Source: Litoditis marina
Lineage: Eukaryota; Nematoda; Chromadorea; Rhabditida; Rhabditidae
DNA: 64,000 bases
Assembly (NCBI GenBank): GCA_964036275.1
Contig: OZ038435.1
Coordinates: 10,529,634-10,593,633 of the forward strand
Direction: 5' to 3'
The translations under genes were made by a program, and so were the position numbers. Position 1 is the first letter of the stretch, and every line of letters begins with the position of its first letter. Shown here in pieces: positions 55,158 through 64,000 of this stretch. Below the pieces are notes generated by a model that made no database searches, was not told the origin of the DNA, and worked only from the letters and a program-made list of their open reading frames with translations.

Positions 55158-58100
55158 AAATCGTCTCTTTTCTCGTCTACTTTTTCCCCAACAGACCGTT
55201 TACTGATAGCTGTGTCCGATTTCAGCAGAAATGTTTTATCGTCAAAACTGAGAACAAGAAAGACGGCTACAATCACAATGGCCAGGTTGGACAGAAAGTA
55301 GATGCCTGGAAAAGATGGTTAGATCTTAGTGTTGTTAAGTCGAACTCGACAGAACTCCGTTTTCTCCCCAACTGGAAAACGTGAAATTTTTCTAAACTCC
55401 AACTCTCAAAAACTCGAAATCGCAAAAATCACCAAAATCGACACCTCGAAAACTGAAAATTTTTGGAAAATCGTACTTGGAACTCGATTAACAACTTTAG
55501 CAGGGAACTCTATATGATATTTGTTCTACTCCGCCGATCTTTTTGTAGTTTGCTCTCGTTGCTCACAGGTTCAAACTTGTAAACCACGGCGATCATCGGG
55601 ATCAAACTACAACTTTTAATAATAATAATCTTTTACGACAACTATTTCAGCCGTGTGTTACTTTATTCATACAAATATAACCAAGACAATGATCACATAT
55701 AAGTATTCGTAGAGGGGTGGGGTCCGTAGAAGAGAAACTAGGCATGGGTGAGCGTTATTACCAGCTCATGCGGTTCGCCATGAAGATCCCGCGCCGAGTG
55801 GGATCGAACCATGGTGTTTCGAGTGCTAGCGCGCACACAACCAGTCGACCACTCGGCCCAGAAAAAACTTGCATTTTGTCACCCCCTGTACTCACACCCC
55901 ATGCGTAATGAGCAACATATAGTTCACACCATTCCTACTGAGAACCCTACAGTACCCTTACACATATTCCGGAGGCTGTTGTGAAGCTGGAAATTTAGTT
56001 GTTCAAAAATCCTTTCCTACATGGTTCGTACGTGGGGACGAGAATGAGGTGCGAAAATTCTCTACCTTTTCGATCCCAACTACGTGAGGAGGACGACTTA
56101 GGAATTTCGAAACCCTACTGTAGGAGTCTTAGTAGGAATGTAAAAGGCTATAGTCACGACTGAAATGGTTGTGTAGTCGATTGTCAGTAGAAAACCAGTT
56201 GCTTTCTTTTTCGAAAACCAAGAAACTCCTAAATCTAACAACCATCACTTACTGCTAACTGCTGACTGCATCTACCCGTGCCAAAAGGGCGTTCAAATTC
56301 TAAATAAAACAAAACGCTAATACTTGAGAACTATTACATACCGCAAGCTGAAACTTGATGAGCTGAACACACTTACCCATGAATGGGAATTTGTCCGTTC
56401 TGGGTATCATTCCACTCAAAACTCCGAGTAGAAAAGTCATGGTCATGATATTCGTCAGGCCGACTGTGAGCTAAAAGTGTAGGTTGAGTTCAATGATTTC
56501 TCATCAGTAGAGCTGTTTTAGTTCAGTTTTTGCGAAAAAAGGTTGAAGATGGTCTGACAGAAACCAAATATCGTACCTTACGCTCCATGGGTAATTTCGT
56601 CGCTCCAATGCAAATGCGCCACAAAAACTAATTGATCGATGTTTCGTGGATCGTTCAATCACAATTCTTTAGCGGAGTCACCATTCATAGCCATTGCAAC
56701 GGTTGAATAACCGTGAAGCACAAGGCACGAGATCCGGTTTCTGCCATGCTTTTTGTGCTGTGAATGTTTTTTAGTGGCCACATCAGCCAGAAGAGTCGAA
56801 TTAGGTGTTTGAGGACATTTCAAGCAGTCACTCTCAACATCTATTAGTTCTTGCCATATTACACTAATACTATCTAAGTGAAATAGATAAATAGCGGTGA
56901 GGAAAATGGGGCGTGTCATTATCAGTTTACTTGAATTAATGAATTCTCTATGTAACATTGTGATGTTACAAAATAAAATTGTTCATAAGATGACTATTCC
57001 AAATTGAGAACACAGAAGACTAACCCTCGACATTGGATCCCCGCTGCCGAGAAATATTCCGAGAATCGACATGGTATTGATTATATACGAGGGAATCATG
57101 AACATCAGAATGTAGTAGTTCGGCTTCCGTTTCATCCGGAAACTCAATCTGGCCTTGAAAAACTTGTTTTGATTCAAATTCAAATTGTTTAATAAGTGAA
57201 ACATATTTTCTTTCTTTTGAGAAAAAGAATAGGCTGAGATAGGTTACCGTAATTTTCTGGGCAGTACCGTAATGTTAGAGGTATGCTCACTGTGGATTCA
57301 ATTGTTGTGTTACTCGAATACTATAGTGTTTGAAAGACGAAAATGCGGCTTTCCGGTCAAAATTGGTAAATATGGCGTATATCGCATTCAAACTACAACG
57401 ATGGTTTCATACATTGCCTTTGTATGGTAACTATATGCTAAATAAATGAATGGAAAAACACAGAAAAATCTAACCATAAACACAGCAGATAAGTTGGGTC
57501 ATGTGTACTTTGATCACCCACAATAACGTTTTCGTTTCTATGGTTCTCGCCATTCCCACTGGGAGTTTGGCAGTCTGCCAATGAAAATGCAAGATATATC
57601 TCATGGAAAACACACGCTTTATGAGTACATTCTTCAACCACATATTGTAACGAAGCTTCGCAGCCGCTCGGTGACACTTATAGTGTTCGGAAAATTTTCA
57701 ACATGGTGAAAAGCTGCCTGGAAATTTTGTTTACACGTTGCCGAGGTCTTAGTGGAAATGATTGGAACTATACCTGGTAGACGTCTTTTGTGGTCATTGT
57801 GTTGTTTCCGGTGTTGACTGGCGCTTTTTCTATCAACACCTCCACAGAAACATTGAGCACATCCCATTCGCCATTCCCCTGAAACTATCACATTTACAAT
57901 CATTCACGTGGGTTCGTTACAAGAAAGTATAACCTAAATATAGTTACGTTAATGTGCTCAGTGAGAGATGTACTCAAAACCGTCTTGAATCAGGGTCACA
58001 CATTACATTAACTTAACTATGCTATCATCCAAAAAGTCCTAGTGACACAAATATATTCTGTTAAAATAAAACAAACTTATACCCTGAATAGTTCTGCAGA

Positions 58101-61100
58101 TTCTCGTGTCCAAATTCGTAAAACGAGCCTGCGGGCAAAAGTTTCATAGCCAGGCGTCAACCAGTGTGCTACGAGAGTCAACAGCTATCAATGTTTTGGA
58201 ATTGTAGACATGTGTCCGTACACAGCGGAAATTCAGATATACAGTACCCTCCCGACTTTCCATTACAGTACCCTCCCGACTATATTCTGCATAACACCAT
58301 ACCGAGGTGGCGAGATTTCTGTGAATGCTGCTGATCCCTTCGGTTTCGGCGAACCCGGCGTCTACAGTGAAGTCTCCAGCGGCCATAGTTCTACTTTCGA
58401 AGAGAGCGGAGCACGTTTGCGAGTCGAAGGGGAAAAGGGTCACCTTGAATTTACTAAAAGTAAATTGAATGGTCACGCAAAGTTGATATTCTAATGACGC
58501 ATTGTGCACTTTGTCTTCACACGTTCCCGAGTTCTATTGTGTTTAGCATGTTTCACGTGACTGTGCGATTGACGGAAAGTATACATTTGGTTACTTCGAG
58601 ATAGATTCGTACTGTTCTGTTATACTTTTCTCTACTGGCAGCACATGTCAAGAATGTGTGCACATAAATTACATATAACATAAATAGCAGAACTTACATC
58701 AAACTCGCAAATCAATGACGTTGACATAGTAGAATACATACTGGCACCCGCGTTTTGGTACACCTATAATGACAAAAATGAGCGGTACGAAAAGTTGCAA
58801 TCTGCTTTGGGTGGAGTAAAAAAAACTCAAATGTATTTATTCTTCCAACCAACCGATGAACTCAATTGAATTGCTGTTGTTTTGATATTCGTGACGGATC
58901 GTTATGAGGAAAAAGGCCCATATACGGCGATCACCAACGTTTCAGTGTGTGCAAAATACGTAGGTTGAAATTTCATTTGGCTATTGGATATTATGGATTG
59001 TGGGGTTTATTGTACAATCGTCCCCCCCCCCTTGAGCCGAAATAGGTTGAAATCCGACCCGTAGTACAATCACCCCCCACCCCGAGGGGGGTGATTGTAC
59101 AACGTCCTTCTTTACAGCAGGTTTGGATTGAATGGGGGGCGATTGTTAAACAGGTCCGGGGTTGTACTATTACCCCCCATTTTGTATTGTGGGGGTGATT
59201 GTTAAACGTCGACATTGTACAATTACCCCCCATTTACAATCACCCCCCATTTACAATCACCCCCCTCTCTATAGGGAATCGTATTGGGAGGGGGGTGATA
59301 GTACTACGGGGGGGGGACTTAAGGTGAGGGGGGGGGGCAATTGTACAATTTTCCCGGATTGTGCCCTGATCTGGCTAAATGCCCAGCCGGCGCCCTGCAC
59401 ACGCTCAGAACGATTGGCGCCAATTTTCAGCAATTGGCCACCTACAACAACGAGAGAGCATGCAGGTCAATGACGCGCAGACAGGCTAAGACAGTCTGCG
59501 TCTCTCTGACCTGCACACTCTCTCGTTCAGCCAAGAAAGTGATCGCCTAATTGGCTGGGAATTGTTCTGAGCGCAACGCGAGAGGTGGCAGGGATGCGAC
59601 ATTTTCGATGGATACGAGTCCAGTTGGGAACTAAACTACTATAAGCATTCTCAAAACTACGATCGAGCGTATAACTCTTGTATGAAAAGTTGGTACTGCC
59701 CCAATGAACACAGTTGTTATTACGGGACTGACAACACTAATGAACAGAAGCTTAACTTTTAAAAATAGAATAACTATTTCCAAAACTGTTTTTCATGCAT
59801 ACAAACGTTGACCGACTCACTCTTCCCGATTGAACGTAATCCTCGCGAACTTCATTGGATGAGAATCTAGAATGAGGTCAAACTTCAAGGAGAACAAATA
59901 TTTTTCTTTGATAAAAAGTGAAGGTGTTTTTCAAGAAAAGGGACAATTCAATAGCTGGTCTACAGTTCATATAGTTCCGACTGATCCTACAGTATCACTA
60001 CAAACTTCAAATGAAGGAAAACAACGAAGATACGAGAAACTGAGAATGAGCCTCTATTTTCCTGACTCATGGCAGTCTCTTCGACCAGATAAGTTCATTT
60101 CATTGCCAACTCACACATTGGTAGGTACCAGCTCGGGGATCCATATCTTGTTTCGTTGTACGGCGATGTAGACGATATTCCCATACTCGGCGGCATCCCA
60201 GCCGAAACGATAGTCCACCCATTGCTGAACTCATCAACTAAGTTATACACTAACTTTTATCTGTATTCTTATGCAACCGGGCTGATTTTCACTGTGGACC
60301 ATTTTACGATTGCATGGTAATACCCGGATGGTACCGGAAAGCAACACGGTTACATTCAAAAGTAACCACTAGTTGTCTACACAAAAAACCGGATTGCTTT
60401 TTGGTGGCATGTTATCCGATTGTACGTGTCAACCTTCATTTCAATCATGAACTGTTCCACACATGAAAACACAGTTTGTATCTTTGCTGAACTAAAGTAG
60501 CTCACCGTGGCATAGTCGAGTAGTATGTCCACTCTCTGATCAGTTTCCATTTTAAAACGAGAAATAAGCGAGAAAGAAACTGACTATCGATAGTTTTGAG
60601 AGAGTTATTTTCCTTATAGCTCTACTTTCCTCATAGCATTGGAGAAAATGTGCTATTCTTCTCCGTGGAACATTGCATTAGGATGTTAAAATTATCAATT
60701 TAGAGGTTGACATGTATAACATAGTATACATAAAGGAAAAGGTCACAGTTTTGATGAGTGGTTCTTTTTTGCCTCATCCAACTGTTTCGAATTACAAACC
60801 ATACCACTTTCACTAGTTTGAAGACATAAAAAGTGAGTATGAACGGAATAGGATCGGGCAATATGGGATTCTCGTTTGAGCTGAGCTGAATGTTTTCTGG
60901 AATTTAAAACCGTTTTTTTTGTAAATGTTTGTGTTTAAATGACTGAGATTCAGTGCTTGGCGGTGTAGCGACCCTTCCAACCTCAAGAGAAACTCATATG
61001 AGTTTCTCATGAGAATCTCATAAACAGTTTACTAGCTACTTGTGAACTTCTAATGTTGAAGCATAGCAATCAAAGGTATCTCATGAGAAGTTCGTGAGAT

Positions 61101-63827
61101 ATTGCTGACAAGGCATCTCATGAGATTTTTGAGAAGATTTTTGAGAAATCGCTACCGCGCTTGATACTCTATACACATTATTAGAGTATATATATTTGTT
61201 GTTGTTGATATTATCAAAAGATACCAGATTAAACAACATAGCAAGTGCGCAAAATAAAAATCAGAAAAAAGCGTCTCAGTTATGGAATTCTACCCCATTC
61301 TTTGTCGGAATTCAAAGTAGTGAAATTATCGTATGCAAGTACTCAGTCATGAAGGGAAACAAGCTTTTTTCTGACTTGTGTTCACGTTCCACATGACTGT
61401 ATTTTCACTAGTATGTTTCTTTTACCTCTGGGTAAATACGCTGGAAGGTCCTTATCATAGTTCTCGAATAGCTTCTTAGCCAGCCGCTCTTGATTCGCTT
61501 TGAAACTGAGAAGAACTGCAAGACAAACTTCAATTTCTGAATGTTTCAACGGTGTTTTCAACTGAAACACCCCTTTGTTGAAACGTGTGGTTGAAAAGTG
61601 CAAACTTTCTCATTTGTGAGCTACAGAGTAAGAGTTTCAAGCAACTCTGAGTAATGTTTTGTATTGCATTCTTATAGAGCTGGACTTTACTTTTTACTAC
61701 TCAGTAAGCTATCAAAAAGTGGAATTCTAGAAAAGAGTTCAACCTCCGCTAGAAAAGTAATCCTTTTGAGTAGAAAAATGAAGAGAGCACATCACGTGTC
61801 AGTGTGTATTCGGATCAAATTTCATTCTAATTCCAAATTATATGTATTTCATTGTAGGGTGAGCCCAACAGCAAACCCATTTTTAAGACTACAATCTTCG
61901 TTTAGCTTAAGTATTATTCTTTTGATTAAGTTGATATGCTCAGTAAGAGATGTACTCAAAGCCGTTTCGAGCCTGATTCAAGGCGGTTTTGGGTTTTCTC
62001 AGAGGGTTGGGTCATCAATGAGGGTCAGGGTTGAGGAATCATGGTCGAAACGGTTTTGAGAACATCTCTTACTGAGCACATTAACTCAGGGCCTGATTCT
62101 CTAAAGGTCCCATTTCAATGTCCCAATGTCCCAATGTCTCAATTCAGGGTTCAAAAGTCCCATTTCAATGTCCCGATGTCTCAACGTACTATTTCAGTCT
62201 CATTTCATGTTCCATAAGCCCAATGTCTCAATTGAATGGTCGAAAGTCCCATTTTGATCGATCAATGTCCCATTCTCGTTTATTATCCACAAATTTGCTT
62301 TGAACCTCTTTTTCTCACAGTTTTAACGGCAATATTTCTAGTTTCCAACTTTATGTTCGTCTGCGATAGCACTCAACTATTCACTGGCCGCAAAAGTAGT
62401 CGTTGCGTAAAGGAACTGGACGTTTAACGGCTTAGGCAGGGTCCATACTTTTTACGTCGGCGTATTACGCCCGCGTACTTCGTGTACAAATCATGATTAT
62501 CGATTTACGTCGGCGTATTACGCGAAATTTTGGCGTAGCGTACTTCAAAAATATCGTCCATACTTTCTTCGGCGTAATACGCGCATATCAAGTACGCCGC
62601 GTACTTGATTTGAGACGCGTTTTACGTTTGAAGCTTATAACGTTTTTCGGAAAACGCTGACGTTTTTCATGAGTTAACTCAAAATATACATTATTTTATA
62701 TTGTTTTCGTGAATTTTACTTTCCGATACTCACAAAAATGTGTTCATTCAATGTTTGATAAGTTTTCAACTAGTTTAGGTCAGTTTCCGGTGTTTTCGAA
62801 AAAAAAATTGAAATTTTGAAAAACTTGGTAATTTTAGCATTTTTAATAAGCTGAAGCAATAGAAATCAATTATAAATCGAACGTTGTTCATTTCTGACTT
62901 AAATCACAATAATCAAGTTTATTAACGGGTTGGGTGAACTCGGCGTAATGCAACGCGTATTACGCCCCGCGTATTAAATCAGGACGTTTTTACATGCTTG
63001 GTTGGCGTATTACGCCCGCGTAATACGCGCGCGTAAAAAGTATGGACCCTGCCTTACGCCAAACCACACTACGGTTAAATCGACTTTCCAAAAGCAAAAG
63101 TTGCTCAGTTTGTTCTTCCATATTTCCTCCCTTTCGAAACATGATTGGACCTATTACATCATGTATTCTACACAATTTCCGTAAGACAGTCAGACCTCAT
63201 ACCTTTGATGAGAAACAGGACATCGGTACATTCAACCCTTTAGCATTGCCACCGCTTCGTATCTTTAACCTTCCTGCCCCCTTCCCCGCCGAATTTGTTA
63301 CCCCTTGAAGTTCCTCGGTACTCGTAGACGAGTAGCCATGCACTGAATTTCTCCCAGCAGCACACCTCTAGTTTACCTATGCATGCTACGTGTTTTTTTC
63401 CACTTACTTCGATAAATGTTGCCAAGTTAATAAAATTAAGATCGGTTTTCTAATTGTTCATAATCTTCTGTTGAAAATGTGACTTTCGAATAGTCGGTTG
63501 GGGATGTTTTGTTGTAGAACTGCATCTAGGGCTTTCAATTTCACAATAAGACATTAAGTTATGGAAATGGGACATTGAAAAAATAAATCGAGACGTTGAG
63601 ACATTGGAATGGGACATCGAGACATTGGGACCTTTAGAGAATCAGGCCCTTAATCATACCACCATCCAAAAGTCCTAGTGATACAATTATATTTTGTTCA
63701 AATAAAATAACCTAATATATATTTTTGTCCACTTACTTTGGTTGTTCAAATAATCAGCTGAGGCTATATTTATACAAACAATCGATAACATCACAAATAA
63801 AGCCATACTCGGAAACAGACAAAACAT
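55151..63827 (-). CDS. Cys-loop ligand-gated ion channel subunit, lacking TM4
   Basis: Eleven exons in gene order: 63827-63737, 61515-61426, 60531-60434, 60224-60115, 59866-59821, 58763-58698, 58443-58303, 57878-57774, 57153-57025, 56470-56377, 55305-55151, giving 374 residues. Signal peptide 1-24; QERLAKKLFENYDKDLP; the QWVDYRFGWD..YGNI and KIWIPELV motifs of the ligand-binding domain; Cys-loop C164-C178 with 13 residues between, containing FPFDSQT; NGEWDVLNVSVEV; RRKP-like RMKRKPNYYILMFMIPSY opening TM1; TM2 VGLTNIMTMTFLLGVLSG; TM3 IYFLSNLAIVIVAVFLVL. Subunits of this family form pentameric neurotransmitter-gated channels at the plasma membrane; nematodes have many orphan lgc genes of this kind. 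The ligand is unknown, and no PAR anion-selectivity motif precedes TM2. After TM3 there are about 30 mostly charged residues and a stop inside a hairpin element, so TM4 is missing. Exons 60531-60434 and 58443-58303 have weak acceptors. Confidence 0.85.
55330..55500. repeat. Small TCGAGTTT-type element
   Basis: GTTGTTAAGTCGAACTCG at the left and CGATTAACAAC at the right; AAAACTCGAAATCGC inside. Channel intron 10. Confidence 0.5.
55757..55862 (-). repeat. Second tRNA-like repeat family, fuller copy
   Basis: Minus strand: GGGCCGAGTGGTCGACTGG (A box), GCTAGCACTCGAAAC, ATGGTTCGATCCCACTCGG (B box). The spacing between the boxes is long, like a tRNA with a variable arm. Related to 17381-17465. Confidence 0.55.
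56105..56155. repeat. TACTGTAGGAGTCTCAGT motif with following AAGGCTATAG
   Basis: CTACTGTAGGAGTCTTAGTAGG. The same motif occurs near 6376, 6462, 6774, 14882, 32350 and 39055, in either orientation, and is probably a TIR of a decayed family. Confidence 0.55.
56543..56758. repeat. GGTCTGACAGGAACCAAAT TIR element, copy 2
   Basis: GGTCTGACAGAAACCAAAT at the left; ACGAGATCCGGTTTCTGCC at the right; diverged. Channel intron 9. Confidence 0.6.
57950..58075. repeat. TGCTCAGTGAGAGATGT repeat without the nested insertion
   Basis: AGAGATGTACTCAAAACCG, TTAACTTAACTATG, CATCCAAAAAGTCCTAGTG. It matches the two flanks of the 62089-63649 insertion. Channel intron 7. Confidence 0.6.
58100..58285 (-). repeat. 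tRNA-like TIR element, copy 8
   Basis: Minus strand: TATAGTCGGGAGGGTACTG, a short internal duplication (CAGTACCCTCCCGAC twice on plus), TAGCACACTGGTTGACGC; the B box is degraded. It lies 18 bases after the donor of channel exon 7 (58302). Confidence 0.68.
58451..58584. repeat. 135-bp TIR family, copy abutting channel exon 7
   Basis: ACTAAAAGTAAATTGAATGGTC at the left, GATTGACGGAAAGTATAC at the right. Channel exon 7 begins at 58443, so its acceptor region overlaps this end. Confidence 0.72.
59007..59345. repeat. C-run/G-run repeat (GATTGTACAATCACCCCCC units)
   Basis: Repeated TACAATCACCCCCC and GGGGGGTGATTGTA units in both orientations, with C or G runs up to about 10. One perfect local hairpin spans about 59068-59102. 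Channel intron 5. Confidence 0.85.
59395..59580. repeat. Palindromic TIR element, fullest copy
   Basis: ACAACAACGAGAGAGCATGC, GGTCAATGACGCGCAGAC against GTCTGCGTCTCTCTGACC, TGCACACTCTCTCGTTC; outer CAGCAATTGGCCA/TAATTGGCTGGG. Channel intron 5. Confidence 0.75.
60958..61160. repeat. CATGAGAA-rich TIR element, copy 3
   Basis: GGCGGTGTAGCGACCC at the left, AATCGCTACCGCGC at the right; TTGAAGCATAGCAATCAA inside. Channel intron 2. Confidence 0.7.
61930..62086. repeat. TGCTCAGTAAGAGATGT inverted repeat
   Basis: TGCTCAGTAAGAGATGTACTC at the left is inverted as ACATCTCTTACTGAGCACA at the right; AGCCGTTTCGAGC/TCGAAACGGTTTTG inside. Confidence 0.7.
62089..63649. mobile_element. 1.56-kb TIR element carrying a nested element
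   Basis: GGGCCTGATTCTCTAAAGGT at the left and ACCTTTAGAGAATCAGGCCC at the right, exact inverted ends. Subterminal repeats are of CAATGTCCC and GTCTCAA type. No transposase ORF seen. Channel intron 1. Confidence 0.82.
62433..63056. mobile_element. Nested TIR element with CGTATTACGCCCGCG repeats
   Basis: AGGCAGGGTCCATACTTTTT at the left is inverted at the right (AAAAAGTATGGACCCTGCCT), flanked by TTA. The interior ends carry CG-rich GGCGTATTACGCCCGCGTA units; the core is AT-rich. Confidence 0.85.
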
Positions 63828-64000
63828 GTATGAGATCTTTTCTAACTTCCAATAGGTGAATATTTCCGATCATTTTAAAACACCTGCGTCATTTCAGATA
63901 ACACCTCATACCATAATGGAACTCCTTCACAAACAAGTTGAACCCTGTTATGTTTACAAACTATTGGTACAAGTGGGATAAGAATAATATAAAAACAACA
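63828..64000. promoter_or_regulatory. Presumed 5' region of the ion channel gene
   Basis: Sequence upstream of the signal-peptide exon. An in-frame stop lies about 50 bases upstream of the chosen ATG. No clear promoter motif recognised. Confidence 0.35.

Overview
This is eukaryotic nuclear DNA from a nematode, most likely Caenorhabditis or a close rhabditid. It is AT-rich. Its introns use GTRAGT donors and TTTCAG acceptors. The gene content is typical of worms (lineage-expanded F-box genes, a nematode-type Cys-loop receptor), and small terminal-inverted-repeat (TIR) elements are dense in the introns. All gene models were assembled by eye from splice signals and reading-frame phase. Every internal junction listed keeps the frame, but none has been tested against transcripts or homologs.

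Layout. 1-5618 (minus): partial RING-finger protein running off the left edge. 6636-13366 and 16521-21772 (plus): two tandem seven-exon F-box genes, called A and B. 22999-33676 (minus): a third paralog, C, tail-to-tail with B; its fourth intron holds a broken RTE-type LINE. 33677-45998: mostly repeats and intergenic sequence, with one supported 3' gene end (38792-40798), weak exons near 43.5-44.4 kb and a triplicated short segment. 45999-53770 (plus): a secreted protein with a long acidic Ser-Asp repeat and a helical C-terminal half. 55151-63827 (minus): an 11-exon Cys-loop ligand-gated ion channel subunit, convergent with the previous gene.

Functional reading. The RING gene and F-box gene A are divergent neighbours, and two more F-box genes follow. 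The left half is therefore a local cluster of predicted ubiquitin-ligase parts; F-box proteins are substrate adaptors of SCF ligases. The right half holds a secreted acidic protein and a membrane receptor, with no evident pathway link between them.

Repeats carry most of the unusual signal. One family of about 200 bp has a tRNA-like core (A and B boxes) between TIR-like ends, in at least eight substantial copies. A 135-bp TIR family carries CACGTG in several of its 11 or more copies. Four 117-bp hairpins recur, and one supplies the stop codon of the ion channel just after TM3. A 130-bp tandem array in an F-box intron carries TGACGTCA in several units. Two or more large foldback elements and a nested 1.56-kb TIR element are also present.
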